Shown here in pieces: positions 30,368-37,868 of a DNA stretch of 42,538 bases (positions are counted from its first letter, which is position 1; each line of letters starts with the position of its first letter). Source of the stretch: a virus; IMG/VR virus record IMGVR_UViG_3300046009_004474, positions 1-42,538 of that record. One strand, written 5' to 3'. Made by a program: the position numbers and the translations under genes. The notes below the pieces were generated by a model. That model made no database searches. It had not been told where the DNA came from and was given only the letters and a program-made list of their open reading frames with translations.

Positions 30368-30794
30368 GGAGGCTGTCAAGTACATTGTTGTTCATTGTTC
30401 AGCTACGCCAGAACACATGGACATTGGTGCTGAGGAAATCAGTAGGTGGCATAGGGGGAAGGGTTGGGTAACTATAGGTTATCACTTTGTCATCAGAAGA
30501 GATGGTGAGTTAGAACACGGTAGAAGTATTGATTCTGTTGGCGCTCATGTGCAAGGTCGTAACAAGGAATCAGTAGGTGTGTGTTTGGTTGGAGGTACAG
30601 ACATCGACTTTCAACCTGAGAACAACTTTACAGACCCCCAGTTTGAGACACTAAAGGAAATACTCAGAGAGTTAATCGCTGAGTTTCCTAATGCTAAGAT
30701 CGTGGGACACCACGAGTTAGACGCTTGGAAAGATTGTCCATCGTTTGATGTACAGAAGTGGCTTAAAGAGAACGAAGAAGAAATCTACAGCTAA
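30345..30794 (+). CDS. N-acetylmuramoyl-L-alanine amidase (T7 lysozyme gp3.5-like)
   Basis: This 149-residue protein (T7 151) is an amidase_2 zinc enzyme. The zinc ligands H17 (YIVVHCSAT), H122 (GHHELDAWKDCPSF) and C131 and the catalytic pair Y46 (TIGYHF) and K129 correspond to T7 H17, H122, C130, Y46 and K128. It cleaves peptidoglycan at lysis after the holin acts, and in T7 it also binds and inhibits the phage RNA polymerase. Its early position, ahead of the primase-helicase, is the T7 order and fits this second role. Confidence 0.95.
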   Translation: MAIQKLVKEAVKYIVVHCSATPEHMDIGAEEISRWHRGKGWVTIGYHFVIRRDGELEHGRSIDSVGAHVQGRNKESVGVCLVGGTDIDFQPENNFTDPQFETLKEILRELIAEFPNAKIVGHHELDAWKDCPSFDVQKWLKENEEEIYS

Positions 30795-30803
30795 GGAGTA
30801 ACA

Positions 30804-32486
30804 ATGGATGATCGTGAAGACTCTACTTTTATCTCTCACATTCCTTGTGATAGCTGCGGTTCACGGGATGCTGGCTCATTGTATTCAGACGGACACACCC
30901 ATTGTTTCTCTTGTGGGTATCACACAAACCCAACTGAGGGACATGATAGTTCACCCATCAAATCACAAAGAGGATATGCAGGCATGGTTGAGTCGTACCA
31001 GTTCGAGTCTTCAAGACGGTCCATCTCAGTTGAGACCTTCAACAAGTTCAGATACCACCAAGCAACAGTCAAAGAGAAAACATCGGAGAAAGGTAAGACC
31101 TACCTTGTCAACGACGATGACGGAGATAGAGTCCATGTAGCTAATTACATTGTAGATGGTGAGGTGGTAGCTCAGAAGGTTCGCTTTGCTGACAAGAGGT
31201 TCAGACTTTTAGGTGACACTAAGAATCTACCTTTGTTTGGTCAATGGTTGTGGAAGGATGGTGGTAAACGAATCACTATTACTGAGGGTGAAATAGATTG
31301 CATGTCTGTCTCTCAGGTACAAGACAACAAGTGGGCTGTGGTGTCTGTCCCTAATGGCGCACAGGCAGCTAAGAAAGACCTAAGCAAACACCTAACGTGG
31401 CTCGAAAGGTTTGATGAGATTGTTATCTGCTTTGACAATGATGAACCAGGAAACAAAGCAGCTAAGGAGTGCGCTCAACTGTTTACCCCAGGTAAAGCTA
31501 AGATCGCTAGGTTGCCTAAGAAGGACGCTAATGAGATGCTTAAGGCCGGACTCATCAAGGAACTCATTAATGCCTTATGGGATGCTAAGTCTGATAGACC
31601 CATAGGTGTTTACTCAGGTACTGATGTGGTTGAATCAGGTGAGTTTGAGGTAACTTGGGGTGACACCTTTCCATTTGAATCCATGTCCAACTGGACTTAC
31701 GGTATGCGTCCTAACGAGATGTATGCCTATGGTGCTGGAACAGGTGTAGGTAAGACTGATTTGTTGAAGAGAATCATAGGGCATGTCATCAAGACCTACC
31801 GAAAGAAAGTCGGTACGTTACTACTTGAGGAACCAAACCTTATGTTAACCGTAGAGACAATCGCAGGTCAGATTGATGGTCAGTTTTATCACATCCCTGG
31901 GTTTACATTTGACAACAGTAAACACGAAGCAACTAAATCTTTAGTCTCTAAACACCTAGAGATGTATCGTGCTGATGGACCTTTGGATACAGAGTATGTG
32001 TGTTCCATTATCAGATACATGGTGGTTGCCTTAGGTTGTACTCATATTGTTCTCGACCATGTCACTTACATCCTTGATGGTGAGGAAGGTGAGAACCAAA
32101 ACTCAGCAATGAAGAAGCTCATGAGGTCACTCAATGATCTCAACAAGGAGTTACCTTTTGTCCTTCATTATGTCTCCCATCTCCGCAAATCAAAACAAGG
32201 TGGTAAGACCCATGAGGAAGGTGGAAGGGTAACTTTAGATGACTTCGTTGGTGGGAAAGCTGTAACTCAGTATGCCAACTTTGTGTTTGCCATTGAGAGA
32301 GACCAGCAGTCTGACACTGAGGATGATCGTGATCTGTCTGTTATCAGATGTTTGAAGGATAGATACACAGGGTTTGCCACAGGTAAGACTCAATTATTTC
32401 GTTACGACAGAACTACAGGATTAAAACATGAGGTGGATAGAGAGGAAGATTCAACGGCTAAAGTGGAAGGTTCAGATTTTTTCTGA
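30804..32486 (+). CDS. Primase-helicase (gp4-like)
   Basis: This 560-residue protein (T7 566) carries an N-terminal zinc finger (C15, C18, C34, C37: CDSCGS...HCFSCGYH), a TOPRIM primase core (ITEGEIDCMSV near 158; ICFDNDEPGNKAA near 207) and a RecA-type helicase with Walker A GAGTGVGKTD (about 310-319), LDHVTYILDG and the C-terminal KDRYTGFATGKTQLFRYDR. It unwinds DNA at the fork and makes primers. The acidic end (EGSDFF) matches the T7 acidic tail that contacts DNA polymerase. Confidence 0.96.
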   Translation: MDDREDSTFISHIPCDSCGSRDAGSLYSDGHTHCFSCGYHTNPTEGHDSSPIKSQRGYAGMVESYQFESSRRSISVETFNKFRYHQATVKEKTSEKGKTYLVNDDDGDRVHVANYIVDGEVVAQKVRFADKRFRLLGDTKNLPLFGQWLWKDGGKRITITEGEIDCMSVSQVQDNKWAVVSVPNGAQAAKKDLSKHLTWLERFDEIVICFDNDEPGNKAAKECAQLFTPGKAKIARLPKKDANEMLKAGLIKELINALWDAKSDRPIGVYSGTDVVESGEFEVTWGDTFPFESMSNWTYGMRPNEMYAYGAGTGVGKTDLLKRIIGHVIKTYRKKVGTLLLEEPNLMLTVETIAGQIDGQFYHIPGFTFDNSKHEATKSLVSKHLEMYRADGPLDTEYVCSIIRYMVVALGCTHIVLDHVTYILDGEEGENQNSAMKKLMRSLNDLNKELPFVLHYVSHLRKSKQGGKTHEEGGRVTLDDFVGGKAVTQYANFVFAIERDQQSDTEDDRDLSVIRCLKDRYTGFATGKTQLFRYDRTTGLKHEVDREEDSTAKVEGSDFF

Positions 32487-32539
32487 TCTTCTTATTCTAT
32501 TTTTAATATCTCAGGATGTTCCATTGAGTCCAACCTGGG

Positions 32540-32797
32540 GTGAACGTAAATCAAGACGAACGAGGTTATAAGGTGGAACTTAAAGATACAAAACTAACAG
32601 AACAAGAGCGTGACTTTTACTTGTCCATAGCTGAGGTAGATGGCGCTGACAGAGCTGGTGTTTATTTAGCAGCTGTTGTTTGTAAACATGTTACTGAAAC
32701 TGTGGCAGAAGCTTTAAAAGAAGCTTTTGATGATGTCCTGTCACAGGTGTCTGCTGGGGTGAGTGTGCTTAATGAAATTATTAAGGACTTTGAATGA
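32540..32797 (+). CDS. 85-residue hypothetical protein
   Basis: The start is uncertain: GTG 32540, or GTG 32573 closer to an AAGG. The product is acidic and helical, with VDGADRAGVYLAAVVCKHVT and a C-terminal helix VLSQVSAGVSVLNEIIKDFE. The stop overlaps the next start (ATGA), indicating coupling. No family is recognised. Confidence 0.65.
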   Translation: MNVNQDERGYKVELKDTKLTEQERDFYLSIAEVDGADRAGVYLAAVVCKHVTETVAEALKEAFDDVLSQVSAGVSVLNEIIKDFE

Positions 32798-33075
32798 GAC
32801 ATAAACATTTTAATGTGATCGTTGCTTATGCTGAGGGTCAAACTATTCAGTGTGAAACAGCTGCTGGTGAGTGGGCTGATTGTAAGAACCCTAACTTTTC
32901 TGAGGGGTTAAACTATAGGGTTAAACCGACAACTAAGAAGTATCGGGTTGCCTTGTTTAAAATCAATGATTGTGTATGGACAGACATCGTTGATAACCCA
33001 ATTTCCGAAGTAGCAGCTTACAATACCCCAGGGTTCGTCAGGTGTTTAACACCTTGGATTGAATACGAGGTCTAA
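32794..33075 (+). CDS. 93-residue conserved-type phage protein
   Basis: The sequence follows a pattern frequent in phages: M-(R/K)-H-K-H at the start, A-E/D-G-x-x-I-Q, then GEWADCKNPNFSEGLNYRVK (a G-x-W-x-D-x-x-x-P-x-(F/W) motif). The function of this type is unknown. It is coupled to the upstream gene by ATGA and ends five bases before the DNA polymerase start. Confidence 0.75.
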   Translation: MRHKHFNVIVAYAEGQTIQCETAAGEWADCKNPNFSEGLNYRVKPTTKKYRVALFKINDCVWTDIVDNPISEVAAYNTPGFVRCLTPWIEYEV

Positions 33076-33079
33076 CCCA

Positions 33080-34900
33080 ATGTCACGACTAATATTCGAC
33101 CTTGAGTCTAATGGTTTGTTAGATGAGTTGACAACCATCCACTGTCTAGTTACTTATGACTTAGACACTCGCGTAACAATTGTTTATAACAGTCAACGTA
33201 AGGACATTAAGTTCGGTATTCAGTCACTTGAGGAAGCTCAAGAAATCATTGGACATAACATCTTAGACTTTGACATTAGGGCAATCCAGAAGTTATACCC
33301 AAGGTTCAAACCTAAGGGTATCGTAACGGATACCTTAGTGTGTTCTCAGCTGATATGGACTGACCTTAAAGATAGGGACTTCTCATTTGCAAGAAAGAAC
33401 CCTGAGTTTCCTAAGAGACTCATAGGGTCACACTCGTTGAAAGCTTGGGGTTACAGATTAAGTAATCTTAAGGACGACTACAGCGGCGGATGGGAGTCTT
33501 GGAATCAGGACATGGAGGACTACTGTGTTCAGGACGTTAGCGCAACAACAACCTTGTTCAATAAGATTGTTGAGAAACAATATTCAGAGGAAGCAGTAAG
33601 GCTTGAGCATGATGTCAAAAGGATTATCCTTAGGCAATCAGCTAGAGGTTTCTGCTTTGATGAACGAGCTGCTGCTGTCCTTTATGGAACACTATCGAAA
33701 CGTAAGGCTGAACTTGAAGATGCGCTCAAGGTTAGCTTTGGGTCTTGGTATGTCAATAAAGGAAAGTTCACGCCTAAGGTAAACAGTACGAAGAATGGAT
33801 ATACCTCAGGTGTTACCTTAACTAAGGTTGAGTTAGTAGAGTTCAACCCCTCATCCAGACAGCACATTGGAGATAGATTAATCAAGGTGTATGGCTGGAG
33901 ACCAACTGAGTTTGGTAACAATGGGTGTCCTACGGTTGACGAAAGTACACTTGAGGGTCTTCACTATCCAGAAGCTAAGTTGTTGGTTGAGTATCTCACA
34001 GTGGATAAACGATTAGGACAACTAGCTAATGGTTCAAATGGGCTGTTGAAACTATCAAAGAACGGTAGGATACATGGACGGGTTAATACCAACGGTGCTG
34101 TCACAGGTAGGATGACCCATAACACACCCAACGTTGCTCAAACTCCATCAGTAAGAAAGAACAAAGCTGGAGAGATACTGTATGACTTTGAGGGTGGTTG
34201 GGGGTACGAGTTCAGAGACTTGTATAAGCCTACCGAGGGGTGGTTATTGACAGGGGCTGACGCAAGTGGTCTTGAGCTGAGATGCTTGGCTCATTACATG
34301 GCTAAGTGGGATGGTGGTGCTTATGGTGACATCGTATTACACGGTGATATTCATACAGCCAACCAACAGGCAGCTGAACTACCAACCAGGAATGATGCCA
34401 AGACGTTCATCTATGCTTTCCTTTATGGAGCAGGTGACGCAAAGATAGGGTCAATCGTTGGGTCTGGACCTAAGCGTGGCAAAGAGTTAAAGGCTAAGTT
34501 TCTCTCAGGACTACCAGCCTTAGGTGCTTTACTTAAAGCTGTTCAGTCAGCAGCTGAGAAGAACGGTTACGTCAGGGGTCTTGATGGAAGATTATTAAAC
34601 ATCCGTAGTTCACATGCAGCACTTAACACTTTGTTACAAGGTGCTGGTGCTATCGTGATGAAGAAAGCTCTTGTCATATTAGATGACAAACTTCAACAGT
34701 TAGGGTTAGTACCCTGTGTTGACTATGAGTTTGTAGCCAATGTCCACGATGAGTGGCAAATAGAACATAAGGAACAACATGCAGAACTTATTAGAACAAC
34801 AGCCACAGAATCCATCACAGCAGCAGGGGACCACTTTGGGTTCAGATGTAGGCTTGATGGAGAAGCTAAGACAGGAAGAAGCTGGGCAGAAACTCACTAA
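33080..34900 (+). CDS. Family A DNA polymerase (gp5-like)
   Basis: The chosen start is ATG 33080; an upstream TTG would overlap the previous gene. The 606-residue enzyme (T7 704) has the 3'-5' exonuclease Exo I motif IFDLESNGL (D7, E9), then Exo II (HNILDFDIRAIQ). Polymerase motif A is GADASGLELRCLAHYM (near 392), motif B AKTFIYAFLYGAGDAKIGSI (near 440) and motif C ANVHDEWQIEH (near 553). These match T7 gp5 closely. T7 gp5 uses host thioredoxin as processivity factor via a thumb insertion; the shorter length here suggests that loop is reduced, which needs alignment to confirm. Confidence 0.96.
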   Translation: MSRLIFDLESNGLLDELTTIHCLVTYDLDTRVTIVYNSQRKDIKFGIQSLEEAQEIIGHNILDFDIRAIQKLYPRFKPKGIVTDTLVCSQLIWTDLKDRDFSFARKNPEFPKRLIGSHSLKAWGYRLSNLKDDYSGGWESWNQDMEDYCVQDVSATTTLFNKIVEKQYSEEAVRLEHDVKRIILRQSARGFCFDERAAAVLYGTLSKRKAELEDALKVSFGSWYVNKGKFTPKVNSTKNGYTSGVTLTKVELVEFNPSSRQHIGDRLIKVYGWRPTEFGNNGCPTVDESTLEGLHYPEAKLLVEYLTVDKRLGQLANGSNGLLKLSKNGRIHGRVNTNGAVTGRMTHNTPNVAQTPSVRKNKAGEILYDFEGGWGYEFRDLYKPTEGWLLTGADASGLELRCLAHYMAKWDGGAYGDIVLHGDIHTANQQAAELPTRNDAKTFIYAFLYGAGDAKIGSIVGSGPKRGKELKAKFLSGLPALGALLKAVQSAAEKNGYVRGLDGRLLNIRSSHAALNTLLQGAGAIVMKKALVILDDKLQQLGLVPCVDYEFVANVHDEWQIEHKEQHAELIRTTATESITAAGDHFGFRCRLDGEAKTGRSWAETH

Positions 34901-34910
34901 CAATTAACCA

Positions 34911-35201
34911 ATGAATATTAAATCACAACCTACAGATGCACCTTACGATCTAAAGGTCTACGGACCGATGACCGTAAGGTCTTACCTCATGGCTTTCACT
35001 CCTATCAATGTTGAGAAAGCTGATTCAATCAAACGCTTTGCTTATGAGTACCAACAACTGTTCTTTAAGTTGAACGGTGTTGAAGCTGATGGTAGAGACT
35101 TCAATGGCTCAGTGTTGTTTCCTGTGGCATTTCTTCATGCCCACTTTGACGAAGCAACCAGAAGAGTTCAACAAGATTTATTCACTAAGGAGTTCTTATG
35201 A
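34911..35201 (+). CDS. 96-residue hypothetical protein
   Basis: The ORF follows the polymerase by 10 bases. The product begins MNIKSQPTDAPYDLKVYGPM and contains helices FAYEYQQLFFKLNGVEADGR and FLHAHFDEATRRVQQDLFTK. It is soluble with no recognised motif. It overlaps the next membrane protein start by four bases. Confidence 0.68.
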   Translation: MNIKSQPTDAPYDLKVYGPMTVRSYLMAFTPINVEKADSIKRFAYEYQQLFFKLNGVEADGRDFNGSVLFPVAFLHAHFDEATRRVQQDLFTKEFL

Positions 35202-35401
35202 ACCGAAAGTTAAGCAAGCGAAAGTTATTAGAGTTCTCAACACTTCTGTTCTTTATGGCCTTTGTTTTATACATGTTCACAGAAAGCCCTGAACTCTTCT
35301 GGCTGTCTGTCTATGGAACCATAAGCACAGTCATCGGGATACTCCTTTCGTGGATACCTGGGGCTTTCACAGAGGAGGACGATGATGTCTTTACAGTCTA
35401 A
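35198..35401 (+). CDS. 67-residue two-span membrane protein
   Basis: A basic N-terminus (MNRKLSKRK) precedes two hydrophobic segments (about 11-28, FSTLLFFMAFVLYMF, and 33-54, LFWLSVYGTISTVIGILLSW) and an acidic tail (EEDDD). It probably inserts in the host inner membrane. T7-like phages encode small membrane proteins such as gp5.9/5.5-region products, but no match is recognised. It overlaps the next gene by 17-20 bases. Confidence 0.7.
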   Translation: MNRKLSKRKLLEFSTLLFFMAFVLYMFTESPELFWLSVYGTISTVIGILLSWIPGAFTEEDDDVFTV

Positions 35402-35831
35402 ACAGTTAGAGTTCATGCAAGCCTGTGGTCAACCCACGTTCACCCTAGAACAGTCAGCGTATGACGATGTGTTGGACTTTGAGTCACCCGTAGGACAACA
35501 GACAGCGTTATGGTGGAAGTTAATCAAAGAGGAGTTCATTGAGTTAGCTGATGCTATTGGGGATTTCTCTTATCCAAGTCACTCAGGGGATAACCTAGTG
35601 AATCTTCGTGATGTTGTATCAGAAGCTGTTGACTTGGTTTATGTGACGATGGGTCTGATGAACGCTTTAGGTCTTCCCTTTGATGAAGTCTTTGATGCCA
35701 TCCACCAAGCTAACATGAACAAGTGTGTTGATGGTCAAGTTATCAGAAGAGCAGATGGAAAGATTCTAAAACCTGATGGATGGAAACCAGCTAACGTCCT
35801 TGACCTATTGAAGAAACACTTGGAGTCCTAA
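35385..35831 (+). CDS. MazG-like nucleotide pyrophosphohydrolase
   Basis: Of two tandem ATGs (35382, 35385) the second has better spacing from AGGAGGA. The 148-residue product has the all-alpha NTP pyrophosphatase pattern: KEEFIELADAI (E-E-x-x-E), then SEAVDLVYVTMGLMNALGLP (E-x-x-D), then an N-M-N-K motif (QANMNKCVDG), followed by the typical C-terminal ADGKILKPDGWKPAN. Such enzymes hydrolyse NTPs or dNTPs to monophosphates and are common in phages, either to clean the pool or to lower alarmone levels. It sits among nucleotide-metabolism genes. Confidence 0.82.
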   Translation: MSLQSKQLEFMQACGQPTFTLEQSAYDDVLDFESPVGQQTALWWKLIKEEFIELADAIGDFSYPSHSGDNLVNLRDVVSEAVDLVYVTMGLMNALGLPFDEVFDAIHQANMNKCVDGQVIRRADGKILKPDGWKPANVLDLLKKHLES

Positions 35832-36403
35832 TGGAAGTCCTTGACGTAGAAGAGTACGGTTTATCCAAAGCGTTATTAGGTATGGCCTTATCTTACTGGG
35901 ATGGTAAAGAACCATTACACCTGTGGTGGACACCTGAGAGACAACAGAAGGCTTTACATAGAGCTAACCTCTTAGCGTTCAAGCAAGGTGGTCATAATAA
36001 GTTTCTTGAGTCAATCGGCGTGTGGATAACCATGAGAGGAACCAGAGGTTTCTGGCAAGAGTTTGACACCTATCGTGTTGGTGTTACCAAACAATCAGCA
36101 AGCACCATGCACACCTTAAGTAAACGTCAGCTGACACCTGAGGATTTCCATCAGAGTACAGATGAAGAGGTCATTAGGATTCTCAATGGGTTGATCGTGA
36201 GTGGTGCTGATGTTCAAACCCTCAAGGCTAACTTACCTGAGGGTTTCTATCAGATGCGTGTTGTATTTACTAACTACAAAACACTACAGAACATGGTCTA
36301 CCAAAGGTCTAAGCATAGACTGAAAGAGTGGCCTGCTTTTATTGGTCAAATAGTTGACAAGCTGGAATACCCTCAGTTTGTCATCCAATCAACGGAGTCT
36401 TAA
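35831..36403 (+). CDS. 190-residue protein, possible remote ThyX-like fold
   Basis: The gene overlaps the MazG-like stop by one base. Two stretches recall flavin-dependent thymidylate synthase: ITMRGTRGFWQEFDTYRVGV followed by TKQSASTMHTLSKR (position of the R-H-R-x-x-S-x-N-E-x-S motif) and the late YQRSKHRLKEWPAFI helix. The canonical ThyX motif itself is absent, so enzymatic activity is doubtful. Proteins with the D-T-Y-R-x-G-V-x-K-Q-S-x-S-T-M-H string occur in other phages as uncharacterised products. The neighbours (MazG-like, reductase) suggest a nucleotide role. Confidence 0.6.
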   Translation: MEVLDVEEYGLSKALLGMALSYWDGKEPLHLWWTPERQQKALHRANLLAFKQGGHNKFLESIGVWITMRGTRGFWQEFDTYRVGVTKQSASTMHTLSKRQLTPEDFHQSTDEEVIRILNGLIVSGADVQTLKANLPEGFYQMRVVFTNYKTLQNMVYQRSKHRLKEWPAFIGQIVDKLEYPQFVIQSTES

Positions 36404-36405
36404 GT

Positions 36406-36606
36406 ATGAAAGTTATTTATAAAAAAGTGATGAGTGAACTCTTATTTGCCGCCATAAGGCAAGCTGCTAAGGAGGGAAAGGAGATTGAATACATCGAGTT
36501 AACACAAAAGGAGTTTAGCTTACTAAAGTCGGAGTCGCCACTGACCAACCGTACAGGTGGTTATCTGTTCTCAGGTGTTCCCCTGGTGATCGAGCAGGAA
36601 TGGTAA
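36406..36606 (+). CDS. 66-residue hypothetical protein
   Basis: This small protein has an N-terminal helix (SELLFAAIRQAAKEGKEIEY) and strands at the end (GGYLFSGVPLVIEQEW). It starts two bases after the previous stop and ends six bases before the exonuclease gene. No family is recognised. Confidence 0.68.
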   Translation: MKVIYKKVMSELLFAAIRQAAKEGKEIEYIELTQKEFSLLKSESPLTNRTGGYLFSGVPLVIEQEW

Positions 36607-36612
36607 CTAACA

Positions 36613-37380
36613 ATGGCAACACATGAGAAGGTAACTTTATTACTCGACTCAGACATCATCGCCTATCAGATTGCCTCAGTGAATCAACAGGATATTGACT
36701 GGGGTGATGACATACAAACCAGAAGTCTCAACCTGAACAGAGCCTTAGAGCAAGCTGAGGAAATCGTTGAGAGTCTCTTAGATAAACTCCAAGCAAACAC
36801 GGCTATTGTTTGTCTAACAGATAAGACTAACTGGCGTAAGGAAGTCCTACCGACCTACAAGAGTAATCGTAGTGGTGTTGAAAAACCTGAGTTATTAAAC
36901 ATTGTTAAGGATTACTTAGCTGGTCGGTATGACAGCTTTATCCGTCCATCATTGGAAGCAGATGATGTGATGGGAATCCTAAGTACACACCCAACGTTAA
37001 TCCCAGGGAAGAAGATCATTGTCTCAGAAGATAAAGACATGAAGACAATCCCTGGGTGGCTGTTCAATCCACGCAAGGATGACAAACCTAAGCACATCCG
37101 TGAGGAAGAAGCTGACAGATACCACCTGTATCAATCCCTAATAGGTGACTCTACAGATGGTTATAAGGGGTGTCCTGGGGTTGGACCTAAGGGTGCTGAT
37201 AGGGTTTTAGATAGTGTGTCCCCCAGTGACTGGTGGAAAGCCATAGTCGAGCAGTATGAAAAGAAAGGTTTAACTGAGGGTGATGCTTTGGTTCAGGCTA
37301 GGGTGGCTCGTATCTGTAGAGCTGATGATTATGATTTCAAAAAGAAGGAGGTTTTATTGTGGAACCCAAGAGAAGACTAA
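36613..37380 (+). CDS. 5'-3' exonuclease (gp6-like, FEN/RNase H family)
   Basis: This 255-residue protein (T7 gp6 is 300) shows the FEN-family acidic residues: LLLDSDIIAYQ (about 8-18), LEADDVMGI (about 115-123), SEDKDMKTI (about 139-147), and the helix-hairpin-helix GDSTDGYKGCPGVGPKGADR (about 179-198). It removes RNA primers and degrades host DNA to supply nucleotides. It is followed, with a 22-base overlap, by the dATP/dGTP diphosphohydrolase-like gene. Confidence 0.93.
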   Translation: MATHEKVTLLLDSDIIAYQIASVNQQDIDWGDDIQTRSLNLNRALEQAEEIVESLLDKLQANTAIVCLTDKTNWRKEVLPTYKSNRSGVEKPELLNIVKDYLAGRYDSFIRPSLEADDVMGILSTHPTLIPGKKIIVSEDKDMKTIPGWLFNPRKDDKPKHIREEEADRYHLYQSLIGDSTDGYKGCPGVGPKGADRVLDSVSPSDWWKAIVEQYEKKGLTEGDALVQARVARICRADDYDFKKKEVLLWNPRED

Positions 37381-37868
37381 GGGTGGGAGATAAGGTCAAA
37401 GTTATTGATGTTAACTTTTTTCCTAATCATGGGCCAGGATACGGAGGACAAATAGCTACTGTCCACGGACTATGTGACCATACTGAGTGCCACGATTTTC
37501 TGTTTGCTGACGGTAATATCCACTCAATGCTCCCTTATAGATACGAAGTTTTAGGAGAGGATGTAGCACAGGAGACACCTGATGTAGGCAAGAAGTTTGA
37601 CCAAGGGAAGCTTAGGTTTGACCTAGTACCACCAGAGTTTGAACAAGAGGTTGCTAAAGCTTTCACCTACGGAGCAAACAAGTACGGAGACCGTAACTGG
37701 GAGAAGGGGATAGACCCTAATCGTCTATATGCCGCAACTAGAAGACACCTACATTCGTGGTTCACAGGTGAACTCTTGGATGAAGAATCCGGTAACTATC
37801 ACTTAGCACACGCAGCAGCTTGTATAGCAATGATGCTAACGTTCGACATAAAGGAATTGAATGAATAA
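37359..37868 (+). CDS. Fusion of an SH3-like N-domain with a dATP/dGTP diphosphohydrolase-type domain
   Basis: GTG start with AAGGAGG upstream, inside the exonuclease gene. Residues 1-65 (LRVGDKVKVIDVNFFPNHGP, then YEVLGED) look like a small SH3-type beta barrel. Residues 77-169 match the dATP/dGTP diphosphohydrolase N-terminal type (DUF5664): KFDQGKLRFDLVPPEFEQEV, FTYGANKYGDRNWEKG, RRHLHSWFTGELLDEESGNY, HLAHAAACIAMML. Related enzymes hydrolyse purine dNTPs to monophosphates, and in Z-genome phages remove dATP. No PurZ gene is seen here, so a general pool-adjusting role is more likely. It overlaps the reductase start by 8 bases. Confidence 0.8.
   Translation: MEPKRRLRVGDKVKVIDVNFFPNHGPGYGGQIATVHGLCDHTECHDFLFADGNIHSMLPYRYEVLGEDVAQETPDVGKKFDQGKLRFDLVPPEFEQEVAKAFTYGANKYGDRNWEKGIDPNRLYAATRRHLHSWFTGELLDEESGNYHLAHAAACIAMMLTFDIKELNE

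Noticed and set aside
37359-37868. Evidence for a 2-aminoadenine (Z) genome
   Set aside because: A dATP/dGTP diphosphohydrolase-type domain is present, but no PurZ-like adenylosuccinate synthetase is seen, and the DNA polymerase is T7 gp5-like rather than DpoZ-like by eye.
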